Below, one piece after another: positions 1 through 16,668 of a stretch of DNA of 64,000 nucleotides. The notes beneath the pieces are model-generated. The model had not been told where the DNA came from. It saw only the letters and a program-made list of their open reading frames with translations, and did no database searches. The position numbers and the translations under genes are program-made. The stretch is from contig RHPI01000797.1 of assembly GCA_009103225.1 (NCBI GenBank), positions 680,689-744,688 on the forward strand, given 5' to 3'. The first letter of the stretch is position 1. Each line of letters starts with the position of its first letter. The DNA is from Chlorokybus atmophyticus. Lineage: Eukaryota; Streptophyta; Chlorokybophyceae; Chlorokybales; Chlorokybaceae.

Positions 1-42
1 GAGGGGGGGAATTTCAGGCAGTGTATGAGCGTGCATATGGTA

Positions 43-196
43 TGTATGCATGTGTTCGTGTGTATCAAGCAATATATCACAGCAATCACTTGTGATAATA
101 ATTATTGACATGACCCATTGGCACTACATATATATGTATGCATGTGCTCGTGTGTATCAGGCAGTGTATCATCGTGATCACTTGTGATAATCATTC
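43..196. repeat. Imperfect tandem duplication, about 93-bp period
   Basis: Bases 43-106 and 136-196 share the same order of words: ATGTATGCATGTG, then CGTGTGTATCA, then ATCACTTGTGATAAT. They differ at scattered positions. The shared ATCACTTGTGAT word is itself a near-palindrome. It resembles, but is not identical to, the CACTTGTGAC core of the duplicated palindrome near 56.2 kb. Confidence 0.6.
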
Positions 197-1801
197 GCAC
201 ATATATATGTAACCACATATATGTGGCATCCTAATGCCACAACATCTTGTGAGCATGTGTTGCATGACACATATACCTCCCCAATTATACCACTTCAAGT
301 TAACCAAGTTATTAAGAAGTAATCCTTGTTTAATCATATGATACATTACGCATTGCATAATGTATATGTGGGCATAATGTGGGTCAACTGCGTACACATC
401 ACGCATTGCATATATACGTGGGCATAATGTGGGCCACTTGCGTAGGACCGTTTGAACAACAGTTATACGAAGCGCGTTTGTACTGGGCGTTTTCAGCTCA
501 TAGCGTTGTATTTGCTCATTGGCGCAGAGTGCACAATCGTGCAGCCTGCAACCCCATGTTGAGGTAGTGTGTTATTTTCTTTTTAAGTACGGTGCCATTT
601 CACATGCTGATGCATGCCATGCAAAATGCGCATACACAGATGCGGCATCTTTGCATGCGCAATCTGTTGCGGCTTTGCACACTATGCTTTATGCATAGCC
701 ATCTTCAACCATTATAGCCCACGACTGTACGCTCTCTCATCACACTTTTGTCGATGTCACCTACTCTATATGTCCGCAGCGCGTACGTCTCCTCCGCAGC
801 AGCCAGGGTTCCACCGTCTTTGCAAGTTGCAAAAACGCCGCCACATCCGTACACATGGTGCGTGCGTGCGTGCGTGCGTGCGTATGCATGTTGTTCATAA
901 TAAGGTCAATAAATTGTTATGCGTTAAGCACACATATTCATTAGAATACACATGCAGCAATACACCAAATATCAAACGTAACATGATGATCATACCTTTT
1001 ACATCTAGATTTGCTTTACCAATTGTACATCTGCTACATCGCGACCACCACTGTATACAGCTCGTAGCGCTCACAATAGATGCCACCCGTTGTGCGCATG
1101 TATTCTTGTGCATAATGTTTATGGTCACTGCCATGCTCAAAGCACACACATACAAATACACATGCGCAAATGCGCGTAGTATCCAATGCAACATGACTAA
1201 CCGATAGGCAGGCTACCTTCACATGTATTACTGCTGTATCAAATGAATATTTTCCATATTGTAATCACCATTATAATAACTATAATTTTTATAATCATTG
1301 GGCGCCACCCATTTTGCACTTGTATTGTTATTAGTATGATTGCATACACATACACAATTTGCACTATGGCTTAATTCAGTGCATGCTACGCAGTAACAAT
1401 TCATTGTCACACATACATGACAGCGCACATACTCAACATTACACACACACATGCTGGTAAGCGCATATTGCTTAGCTAGCGTGTGCATGTTGCTTGACTT
1501 GTATGCACGCTATGCATGCTTGAGTGTTACTGTTGTTGTTCGTGTGTGTGCACAGACTGCATGTGTGCAACATGACCCATGCCCTATGCATGTTGCATTT
1601 TTTGTACACACACTCTCACAATCCCTCTTGCAACTTTTGTTCACCACGCACCGCCGCCCCGACGCTGCGAGCGGCCTGCCTCTACCCTGCCTCCCTGCCG
1701 CCAATTTTTGACCGCCAACGCGACGGATGACGCGCGGCGCGCGCGCATGCTTATCAGCGCCCTGGTGTGCCGTCGGTAGGCTTCGAGTTCGGACGCATGG
1801 T

Positions 1802-1846
1802 ATGCATTGGGCTTCACCACTAAGCAGGTGGTGTCACCCAATGCAT
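1802..1846. other. Long hairpin (19-bp arms, 7-nt loop)
   Basis: The left arm (1802-1820) reads ATGCATTGGG, CTT, CACCAC. The right arm (1828-1846) reads GTGGTG, TCA, CCCAATGCAT. Sixteen of 19 positions pair, and the loop is TAAGCAG. It lies outside any gene model. It could be a small MITE-like relic or an RNA hairpin; the sequence alone does not decide. Confidence 0.55.
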
Positions 1847-3199
1847 CCATCCGAATAATAAAACTCTTTGGCTTCCGGGCCGGCTTCGGCAGCGCGGTAA
1901 GGCAGCGCGGTAAGCTTTCATGAAATTTAGATGCCACGTGGCGGCCGAACGAACATACAGACTGACCAAACGCTGTTTACAACGCTAGGGATAATAAGCC
2001 GTCGGCCAAGCTTACGCAGACTCTGCTTGCCAAGCAGCCAGCCGGCACCCGCAAACATAGTTGAAACTCGCTCATTAGATATCATGGGATGCCAATGTTC
2101 AAGAACAAATACTGCCAACCATGCCTGTACATGAATTACTGCCCGTCCGATGCTAGCATGGCGTCCGCCTCCGTCGTCAACGTCGCCATCGCCGGCCCCC
2201 ACCCTGGCACGGCCGCCACAGCAGCCGCTCCGCGCTCCAGTATGGCGAGGCCCTGCGCACGCTGTAGGGCGCAGGCGTTATTTGGTTAGGGTTAACCGCT
2301 AGACTTGCTTGTTTATCAATGGCCACAGGACTTCAGAAACGTACGTTGATGTATCAGTACCGAGCAGTTGACTTTTTCTCCGTGTCTGCAACCGCGGCTC
2401 CCGCCGTCAGTGAGCCACTCAATGAACTTGAGCTTCGCAGCTGGCGCGCGCACGGCAAGATACGACGTCATCATGCCGCGACCGGTGCAACCGGAGGTGC
2501 TGCCTGGACTGGCCCTCCACAGATGTCCGAACTGTCTGCCTGAATGTACATCGCACATGCTGGTTCTGTCGACTATTGGTTGCCCGCCACTGTTAGGGTT
2601 TCCGTCCACTAGCCCTGTAAGCGTCGCCATCCCGTCTTAAAGTAGACTTTAGACGTCGACACGTCGACAATGACCTGCCCAGTAGCCGTCAAAGTCCACC
2701 GATTGTCGGCGACTTGGCCGACTTCGCCGTCGGAGAAGGGCCTTTTCACCACTTGTTTTACCCCACTGTAGTACCACCGGCTTTGAGGCGGTGTGACGGC
2801 CGTTCCACCGGCTGCCAAACATTTGCGAGAGATGGTCGCTTTTCTTGCCGTCTCGCCTGCATATGGTAAGAACTTTAAGTGCAAGTGGACCGAAACCCTT
2901 ATGCAAGTCAGCTTCGGAAGGGTTCTCGTCGTCCATTGACCGAAGCCCTGTCGGTGCATTCTAGCCAACTGGTAGATGGAACAGTTGGGGTGTCGAAGTT
3001 CTTCGACTCGAAGAGGCATCGTATCCGTCAGTAATTGTTTCGAAGTACATGTTGTGATGTATGTAGGCTTGTGCGGGTGAACTCGGACAACATGCCGCGG
3101 GTGCATGTCCCGTACCACGACGTGGTCGAACAGGTGTGCAATGCTGTAGGCCTTGGTGTCTGATACATTTATGCCTTAGCAGGCGGCGGCGGCGGTCAC

Positions 3200-6174
3200 A
3201 TGGACAGAGGCGTACTGTTCAGCGCGTCGCTCCCCCTCGCTGCTGAACTTGCTACGCAGAACAGGCGGCGTACGCTCAGTCCGGACGGCCGCCTGCTTAA
3301 TGTTGATGCCATTGAGGTGGTCCTGGAGGCCGTGGTCGACGGCAGCGATGGGGCGGCTGCCGGCGCCTGCGGGGCGGTATTCCGGACGGCCGTGGAGCAG
3401 TTTGTGCAGCGGTTTGGCGAGCGCCTGCATGTAGTGGAGCCTGGGCTGCAATGCTGGCGCGTTGTGGTGGATGACGCCGCCAGCGTGGAGGTGCTGGTGT
3501 ACAAGGAGGACCTCATGGAGATGGTGTCGCGAGCGGAGGAGGAGGAGGAGCGGCGTCGCAAGCGTAATGTCCGCGCACCATCAGCGCCATCTCCTCACAC
3601 GTTCGCACGCCCACTGCATTGCAATCACTGCAAGGTGATGGGATGGGGAGACCACCCAGTAGCAGGCTTCCGCTACCACTTCATTATCCCCCACCCCGTG
3701 CATGGCGCCTCGGCTGCCATCGGCTGCTGCCCCGCCTGCGCCTCACAAGTACCAGCGTCTTCCCCTCGCGCATCGCCAAGCTCACTCGTCAGGTGTGATG
3801 TGACGCGACATGCATATGCACTGTGTGTGTGTGTGTGTGTGTGCGCTTCTTTCTTTGCTCGCATGCATGCAATGAGTGCGACACAACTCGTGCATTATAC
3901 CGTATACTCCGTGACGTGGTTGTCCTCATAAAAATACGCTTTGCACGGGTGCATCAAACGATCCTCTGCGGTTGTCTACTCGCTGCGCTTTGCACATGTC
4001 ACCAAAAGCGTCAACACGTCTGTGCTTGTTCCGTCGCATGGGATTGTTACTCGCTTGCCAATCACACAACATGATGGTTCATTGCTCCCTCCTGATGTGA
4101 CAACAAAGTGATGGCTCGGTGCAGGGTGTGCAAGGTCTGCAAGGTGTTGTGGCTGCCGGCGTCGCTGTCGTCGCTGACGTGTGAGAGCCACCTGCTGCAC
4201 GGGATGCTGCACGGGAACGGCTTCGGGCATCTGCTGTGCACAAATGGGCGGGAGGGCGGGTCCCCGCGCCTGTCCGGCACACAGCTGATGGAGCTGTGGG
4301 ACCGCCTCTGCGCCACCGTGCATGCTCGACAGGTCAGCGTGGAGGACGTCGCGCGCAAGCGGCTCCAACTCAGCTATGCTTGCAACAACAACAACAGCTT
4401 CACCTGCGAGTACCGCCTCTTGCATGCGGCCGCCTTCGGGGCGCCCTGGTACGCCCGCTGGGGATACACCTTTGGTCGCGGCTCCTACGGCATCACGCAG
4501 CGCTGCTTCGCCACAGCCGTGGACCTCGTGCGCTCGGCCCCGCTGCAGGCCGTCCTGCACGACTTCGAGGAGCTTCATGATCATGATGTGCGAGGAAACA
4601 CTCGCTCGCATGATGACGCCAGCGGTGTGACTCCTGTGATACGCATGTATATTGCGTATGCCGCCCGAAGCGTGCATCTGAAGAGCTCGCAGACCCTCGC
4701 CACGTTGGGGGAACTCTTGCGCTACATGATGCATCTCAAGGACGAGGCGGTCAAGATCGACGCCAACAAAAACTGTAACGAGCAGTTGTCTATGGCGGCA
4801 GCGGAAACAACAATGAAGAGGCCATGCAGGTGGTCCTCGACGAGGGTGGAGCTGGCAATGCTGGCGGTGGTGGGCGTGCTGGTGGCAAATGCGGCGACCA
4901 AGCCGCTGATGACACGTCAGGAGCTGCGCGAAGGCGCGCGCCCGCACGTCGGCGACACAGGCCTCCTCGACCATGTCCTCAAGGCCATCGCCAACCGCGT
5001 TGTTGGGGACGTCTTCGTCCACCGCGTCTTCAATGTCCAGACCAGAGTCCTCGAGTACCAACTCCAAGACCCCGCCACAGCGGCCATGGCTGAGCCGTCG
5101 CTGTCGGCCCCGCCATCGTCCTCAACAACCATCTCCTCTTTGTGCTCCAGCGAGCAGGTGTGGCGCGACATGCTCCTCCTCTACAAGCACGTCCTCGCAA
5201 GCTACGCCCCGGCCTTACATGCCGCTCCGAGCAAATTCTCCCCGCTGGTGGAAGCCGCTCGCATTATCCTCGACACCAAGCATCTCCTCAAGGACTACTA
5301 CAACCACCGCGGGGACATGCACGTACCCGCGCTGGCAGGGCGCGACAGCGACAACAACAATAACACCTCCCCACACCCGGAGCATCTTCAGTTGGCATGC
5401 ACAGTGCTCTTCGGCAACCAACACAGCGGATCTCTAGAGGCCCTGCCGCGGCAGCGTCACACGGTCCCGCCCTCGGAGCTGATATCCGTGCCGGCCCACG
5501 CGAGCATTGGGGAGCTCAAGTGCGAGGCCGAGCGCGCATTCAGAGGCGTGTACCCGGCCCTGCGCTCCCTGCGTGTGGGCGCTGTGGTTGGGTTGGAAGC
5601 CCTCGGGGACGCCGCGCCCGCAGAGTGGGTGCTCAAAGCTTTCAGCTCTAAAGATGCGGGTGAAAACAACAACAACGACTCGTCCTCCTCCTCACCCTCG
5701 CCGGTGTTGGTGTTGCACGCGTGTGGGGAGGATGTGGACCCGCCGTGGCGCTACGAGGGTGACGACCCGGGCAGCTGGACGGTGCGTTGCAGGTGCGGGG
5801 TGCGTGACGATGACGGTGAGAGAATGGTGTATTGCGGCGTGTGCGAGTTGTGGCAGCACGCACGCTGCAACAATATTGATGACAACGTCTGGCCCACGCC
5901 CCCACCTCCACAACTTGTTTGCTCCGACTGCCTCGCCTCCCTCTCCATCGCCGTTGAGCCCGCCCCCGCCATCACCCCCGCCTCCAACAACAACGATACC
6001 GACCCCCTGAACGCCAACCACATCAAGCCCAGCATCTTCGACTACATCCACAACACTGACACTCTGAACGCCACCACCAAGCCCAGCACCTTCAACTACA
6101 CCCACAATATTCACAACAACAACGCGCTGCTGAAGCGCATGGCCTGCATGTTTGACGGCATGTTGCGCTGCTGA
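3200..6174 (+). CDS. MMD1/MS1-type PHD finger protein
   Basis: Two exons, 3200-3792 and 4125-6174, join in phase to give about 880 residues. The family is the plant PHD group of MALE MEIOCYTE DEATH1, MALE STERILITY1 and PTC1: nuclear chromatin or transcription factors acting in meiosis and pollen or spore development. Seen here: an N-terminal block containing CNHCKVMGWG and RYHFII; after the junction CESHLLHG, GFGHLLC and NGREGG; then LWDRLC, WYARWGYTFGRGSYG, GDTGLLDHVLKAIANRVVGD and RIILDTKHLLK, all in the family's usual order. A C4HC3 PHD finger follows at about residues 751-800 (CRCG, CGVC, WQHARC, CSDC). Low-complexity Asn runs and a longer tail make it larger than the roughly 700-residue land-plant proteins. 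The start ATG is the first in the open frame. The intron is GT-AG at CGTCAG/gtgtga. Family assignment is firm; a meiotic role in this organism is inference. Confidence 0.9.
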
Positions 6175-8620
6175 GAGAGTAAGGGCGTATGCTCTCTCCC
6201 TCCAACTCACTGTCACCCTTCTCCCCTCTTCTCCTGCTTCTCTTTCTTCTGCTTCTGGCTGGTTCTGGTGAACAACATTGTTGGCGTGTACCCGCCCCCG
6301 ACATTTGCTTGAGTTGCACGCGTAGCTTCGCACGACACACATCCGAGTCAATAGAACAACTGTACTGTGCATGCTTCCCTCTAGATGGTAGTAGGTACTG
6401 TAGCAGATGCATCACATACAGTTGTAGAGATAGAATGCAGGGGTGATGTGGGCCCTGAGCACTGCTGAACCGGCTCACGCTCACGCCCACACCACGTTGC
6501 AGGCTACCCAGGTCCACAGCCTACAGAGAGAGATATTATATAGTATAGCAAAAACTGCAACGGTGTGCTGGTCAACCCGATTTGCTGACCACACTCCGTT
6601 TTAGCTACCAACAAGACATGATGATTAATACGCTGTGTAAAGCTATTCTTTCTCTTCTCTTCCCTGTTGTTTCTCACCCAGTCTGCATGTCGACATCATG
6701 CCTCATAATGTGTTTTCATGTCGTGGAGCATGACATGTTTGAGGCTGTGGTTGTCAGGAGGCATGTTGCTGGTGTGAGCTTTGTTTGGCGCGCGCAAGGA
6801 CAGTGTGCAGTGTGCTACTTTTGCTTTCTGCACACGCATCACGACATTGACCCGCTTGCATCAAGCCACACCAAGCCTTCTCACTGCGTCCCTCCTTAAC
6901 CACAGCCTTCTGGAGTGCATTCAGCGGCCTTTGACTGTTGTTGGATGGCTGCTTCTGTGGGAAGCAGCATGCAGAGGTCTCAGTCCTGCCTTGCCCAAAT
7001 TGCCTGTGAGCTCTTATGCGTGCTGAACACATGACGTGGCGGATTGTTTGTACACACTTCACAACCCATCTCAACTACTTACTACCTTCTGGTGACACTT
7101 CAGTCACGCAATTGCAACACACGTGTGTGCCACATGTAACCATAGCATCTACCAGGCCAGTGTGGTGAGTGCATGCGTGTTTGCAGACAGAAGCAGGCTA
7201 GTTGCAGTTGTGGCGCGGGCAGGCAGCACACAGTTCCGTTGGAGAGCACCTGTTATTGATACGCCAAGCTTGCAAGCAAATCCGCCAAACAGTGTGCAGT
7301 CTGATTGTGGCGACTGCGGTGCCACCCAGTGGGGGGGTCATCATGCTCCTGCGAGTGTGTGTGTATGTGCGTGCGCACTCCCGCGCGTGCATGCGTGTCG
7401 GTACGTGCATACATGCATGCCTGCGTATCTCGCTGTGTGTGCACGTGCGTGTGCGCTTGCTTGCGTGCATGTGAGTGTGTAAAGGTATGTGGCGTGTGCG
7501 CTTGCGCGCTTGCATGGGCGTTTGTACGCGTGCATCTGTGTGCGTGCAAACATATATGCGTGCGCGTGCGTGTGCGTGGTGATCAATCCCCTGTGCACCC
7601 CAATACATGACCTCATGCGACTGGTCCATGCAACTGGGCTATCGCCAACTTGCGCAGTAGTTACGACTTGCCAAGTTTCCCAAGATAGAGTGCAGGTGCA
7701 TGAGTACCACCCATGCACTTGCGCCTTCACTGTAACATCAAACACCACCATGTGCCCGGCACACAAACATGTTGCTGCTGGCTTTTGTGCGAAGCATGGC
7801 ATAACAGCTAGACTGCATTTGGCTTATGAGACAACAACAACAACAACAACAACTCACGTATGCTCGCCGTAGCTGCCCAGTCCCTACGGTCCCCACTGAC
7901 CGCTCCTTAAGCGCAACCAACTAAGACAAGAGAGCTTCCTCGCCAGCGTAGCTGTTGGTAGCTATGTGCTTGCGGCAGCAAGTAACGCTGTTGATACTCG
8001 CGGTTAGCGTCGCTGAGGCCACCTGTGTAAGCTGATGTTGTCATCATGATCAGCGCATATTGGGTACTACTGAACATGAATATTGCGAGAGAAGCGAAGT
8101 GTGGGAACTTGCTCCTCCGCATGAGTGTGGGGCGACCGCGCACATGCGACGCATGCCAACGTAGCCTGCTGCAGGGAAAGCCTCTGTTGTTGTTGAGGTG
8201 TGCCGGCAGCATGTGGTGTATTCAAGATTGGAGTGCATTCATGAGACGAGAAGCCGGCGGCCAAGGCGTCTACATCCGCAGTCCAATTGGCACACCAGCT
8301 TGTCCAATCGGCGCCTTGTAGTTGGCCCGCCAGCTGAAGAAAAGCGGGGAAATACATGGTGATTGTGTGCATGAACGTGAGCGCGCACACAATGACACGC
8401 ATGTGCGCGCGCACGCACACACGCGCGGATGCGCGTGCGGATGCACAAACAGAGAGAAGCCTTGTATGTAGCGCATCACATCGCCAACGCACACCAGCCA
8501 GGCCTGGGGAGTTAGGTTGTAGTGGAGCAGCGGGGTGGAGGACCTGTGCACTGCAGGATCAGAGCGCTGGCAGCGCTCTGATCCTATGATAATGTGATCT
8601 CCTTGTCGTGCTAGTTTTAG

Positions 8621-8662
8621 GCCCCGCACACACACACACGCACACACACACACACACAGGGG

Positions 8663-8704
<42 letters not shown>
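8621..8704. repeat. Compound (CA)n-(GA)n microsatellite
   Basis: A (CA)n block interrupted once by CG is followed by a short G run and then an uninterrupted (GA)n tract. It gives spurious Leu-Ser and Arg-Glu dipeptide frames on the two strands. Confidence 0.9.
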
Positions 8705-8706
<2 letters not shown>

Positions 8707-9448
8707 ATGGGAGCAGGAACCTCCCAGTGTGGTGCTTTTCTGAACAGGTGCGTAGACAAGGTGGTACAGTATCGTGCGCAAATCAACTAGGACAGACTCG
8801 ATTGCACTGACCAGCACTGCAAAGTGACATGGAACGGGAGACTGATGGGGCCAAGACAGGAGACTGTTGGCACTCAAGCTGCTTATGTCTCACCTGAGTT
8901 GTGTCTTTCCCAATGTGGGCCATGCAAGAGGCGCAAGCACGTTGTTGATATGCGTGCCGAGACTGCATGCATGGTGAACAGAGAGGCACAAGGCTAGCAT
9001 GATGGTCGTTTGCTTGGAAGACAACAGACTGCATGCAACCATCTGTGTAGCACTGACACGGCAAATGACACGTTTTTCTTACGGGCCTGAATACCCCCCA
9101 CCCCCGGAACAAAAGGGCGGCGCATCAGTAGATCTGAGTCGTGGTGGGGAAGGTGACCAGCGGGGCGGCACGCAGCAGCAGCAGGGCGCCGCTCCCGCCT
9201 CCTGATCTCGCCAGCCACCCCGCCGCCTCTCTCTCGCTCTCTCTCTCTCTTAAGGATCGTAGGCCTGCAGCCCAGGCCGCCTAAGCCTACGCCGCAGCCT
9301 TGTAGGCCTGCCGGGGTGTCCTCTGGGCGTCCTCTGGGCGTCCATCTGTACAGGTTGTAGGCCTGTCTCTAACCTGTGTCTAGAAAAGCCGACAAGATGT
9401 AGCTAGGTCTAGGCCTACAACGGTTGGTAGTACAACCCATCGCGATGG

Positions 9449-9473
9449 TAGGCCTAGGCCTAGGCCTAGGCAT
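9449..9473. repeat. (TAGGCC)n hexamer tract
   Basis: About four copies of TAGGCC lie in a region (9.26-9.48 kb) where TAGGCCTG and TAGGCCTA words recur. AGGCCT is self-complementary, so the tract is a chain of short palindromes. It is not telomere-like in position or extent. Confidence 0.7.
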
Positions 9474-10512
9474 AGACAGCCTGCAGGCTTCCGGTAGGGT
9501 TTAGGACTCCCGTAAGCACACAATCTCAAGTAACCACGGGAACCAACGTGCATCAGGCAAATTCCTCCCCTATCCAAGCAGTATCACACTCGATGTAAGC
9601 ACCCGCCATAGCTGCCATATGTGATCTCAGCGAGGGTAAAGATGTTGAAATGCATTATGCTTTTACGTTTGTTGTGTACACGTATACATATGGTATAGAG
9701 ACGGATAGATCATGCACAGCTATGCATAAACTTACGCATATAATTGGCAAGATAACAAGACAACATGGGCAAACTTAAGTATATAAGGGGCCTAGGTTAG
9801 AAGCTTTGATGTGCTATGTGCAAATGCAAAGCGGTGCAGTGGGCAAGGCAGTGGGTACGAGCAAGCAGGCAGCACAATCACCAACCAACCCACGTGTTGC
9901 AACAAAGGCACTAAATAGACCCTTAGCGCCTCCATTACCACGAACACACAGTAGAGTAAAGCAGAGCAAGAGAGGGTTAGGTATGGCGGGGCGGTGTGCT
10001 GTGCTATGAGATTCATGACATTTGCGCCGCTTGTGGCATTGTGTGGTCGCTATGATCTTGCATCCGATGCAATAATACATGATGCATTATGATAAGGTCG
10101 TTAGGTGTGACGCAGCAATTGCCTGCAATCGAACAACTCAACTGCAAACTTATACCATGCATACACGGCACTCACGACGGCATGACATAGGTCAACCCAC
10201 ATTAGGTCACGTCAATCATGTTAGCAATGCAATTTGCCAAAATGACTTGCATGCATGATGCTTTTGTTGTCACACAGATGGATAAGTGCATCAACATATG
10301 CAATCTTTTAAAAACGCTATTACTTACAATGCTTAAGAGCAGAGCTAGCAATTGCGACGTATAACTTGTGGTAGCAATCGTTGCAGTGCTGGCATCGCAT
10401 GCACACCAGAATAGTTTTATCAAGCTGGATATAACATCAACCCCAGGCTGCCTTTCACCTGTATCTCACCGCAAAACTTTACAAGACACCTCTAAAGCTG
10501 CGCAGCGCGCGC

Positions 10513-10515
10513 TCA

Positions 10516-10554
<39 letters not shown>

Positions 10555-10944
10555 NNNNNNNNNNNNNNNNNNNNNNNNNNNNNNNNNNNNNNNNNNNNNN
10601 NNNNNNNNNNNNNNNNNNNNNNNNNNNNNNNNNNNNNNNNNNNNNNNNNNNNNNNNNNNNNNNNNNNNNNNNNNNNNNNNNNNNNNNNNNNNNNNNNNNN
10701 NNNNNNNNNNNNNNNNNNNNNNNNNNNNNNNNNNNNNNNNNNNNNNNNNNNNNNNNNNNNNNNNNNNNNNNNNNNNNNNNNNNNNNNNNNNNNNNNNNNN
10801 NNNNNNNNNNNNNNNNNNNNNNNNNNNNNNNNNNNNNNNNNNNNNNNNNNNNNNNNNNNNNNNNNNNNNNNNNNNNNNNNNNNNNNNNNNNNNNNNNNNN
10901 NNNNNNNNNNNNNNNNNNNNNNNNNNNNNNNNNNNNNNNNNNNN

Positions 10945-10993
<49 letters not shown>
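10513..10993. other. Assembly gap flanked by microsatellites
   Basis: A (TA)n tract runs up to base 10554, followed by 390 undetermined bases (10555-10944) and a (TC)n tract to about 10992. The gap is probably a microsatellite the assembler could not close; the N run length may be an estimate. Confidence 0.9.
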
Positions 10994-10996
<3 letters not shown>

Positions 10997-11849
10997 TTTG
11001 TATGTGTACAAAAGTACGCACGCACGTGCGCCTGCATATGTAGCGGATGAATTCCCTCGATTCCACCTCCAGATGTGCTGTACATCAGGTTAACTTGCAC
11101 ATCATACAACTCGGGTCACAACCGTCAGATTGTAAAGTACAATCACACTCTATTTCGCGGTTGCCTGGACGACCGGTGGATGACACTGGTTGTGTGTACG
11201 TACCATGCGCATAGTAACGTAGGTTACACCCCCGTCATCAGATGTATGTTTGTCTTACAAGAATCCATCCATCACAGGGGTTACTTTCCCAATGCTTGAA
11301 AGAATAATAAACATTTCATGATCAAGGCATAAAATAATGCTAAATGAGGGTATTCCAAAGCTACGTCAATACACACTGTTGTGCATCACGTGGCATTTGT
11401 ATACGTAGTACCATTCATATTAGAAGTGATGAATTACTACAAGCTACCGGTTATAACGCGCCGACTATTGGAACATGTTTGCACAGACCAACCACATGGG
11501 AGACGCGGTGGTGATTGCGCCACTGATCGCTAGCAGCATCTTACATGCAAATATGCAGTCAAGCCAGAATATCAACACACAAGAATTAGCACGCGGGGGC
11601 TTCAAGCCAAGAGCACCGCGACCAGGCTGTTATGACCCTGATTAAGTGCACATGCATAGATTGTGGGCAACAACGCCGCCCTCAAACCATTGTCAGGGGT
11701 AGCAAGCACGACCACTCGACCACTGACCCTACACCCCCTACCATAACACTGCATGTCATTGTCACAGCTGCAATGGTTGTTGTCAGGCGCGAATCATAAA
11801 AGCAAATTGTTTTCATGTCAACAAGCCTCACCACGAGTTGCTTACTCTC

Positions 11850-16668
<4,819 letters not shown>

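Larger units (their letters stand above)
1..3199. other. Gene-free 5' spacer
   Basis: I see no supportable gene here. The first 700 bases are AT-rich and contain an imperfect tandem duplication (listed separately). From 1.6 kb the sequence becomes GC-richer and holds a 19-bp-arm hairpin near 1.8 kb. Open frames of 60 to 200 codons exist on both strands (for example 614-1207 and the minus frame 2609-3118), but they show no recognisable domain, biased composition or splice continuity. The last part presumably holds the promoter of the PHD-finger gene starting at 3200; I see no clear TATA box. Confidence 0.6.
6175..11849. other. Microsatellite-rich spacer between convergent genes
   Basis: This 5.7-kb stretch lies between the 3' ends of the PHD gene and the PHO1-like gene. 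I find no gene. It holds TG/CA- and GCATGC-rich DNA at about 7.3-7.6 kb and 8.35-8.45 kb, a CA/GA compound microsatellite at 8.62-8.70 kb, a CT tract near 9.23 kb, an AGGCCT tract near 9.45 kb and an assembly gap at 10.55-10.94 kb. The many frames seen in the TG/CA zones on both strands are products of the simple sequence. Confidence 0.65.

Noticed and set aside
614-1207. Plus-strand 197-codon frame rich in Cys and His
   Set aside because: The Cys/His content comes from TGCA/CATGTG-rich DNA; no ordered zinc-binding pattern and an equally open antisense frame.
2609-3118. Minus-strand 169-codon frame upstream of the PHD gene
   Set aside because: No recognisable domain, no neighbouring compatible exon, and mixed composition; I cannot support it as a gene, though a retroelement remnant is possible.
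7120-7872. Overlapping frames on both strands at about 7.1-7.9 kb
   Set aside because: They lie in GTGTGC/GCATGC-rich simple sequence, which keeps several frames open at once.
9421-9480. TAGGCC repeats as a telomeric or interstitial telomere tract
   Set aside because: The unit is not a TTTAGGG-type telomere repeat, and only about four copies are present.
10368-11109. Frames of 170-240 codons across the N gap
   Set aside because: They consist mostly of undetermined residues plus TA and TC repeats.
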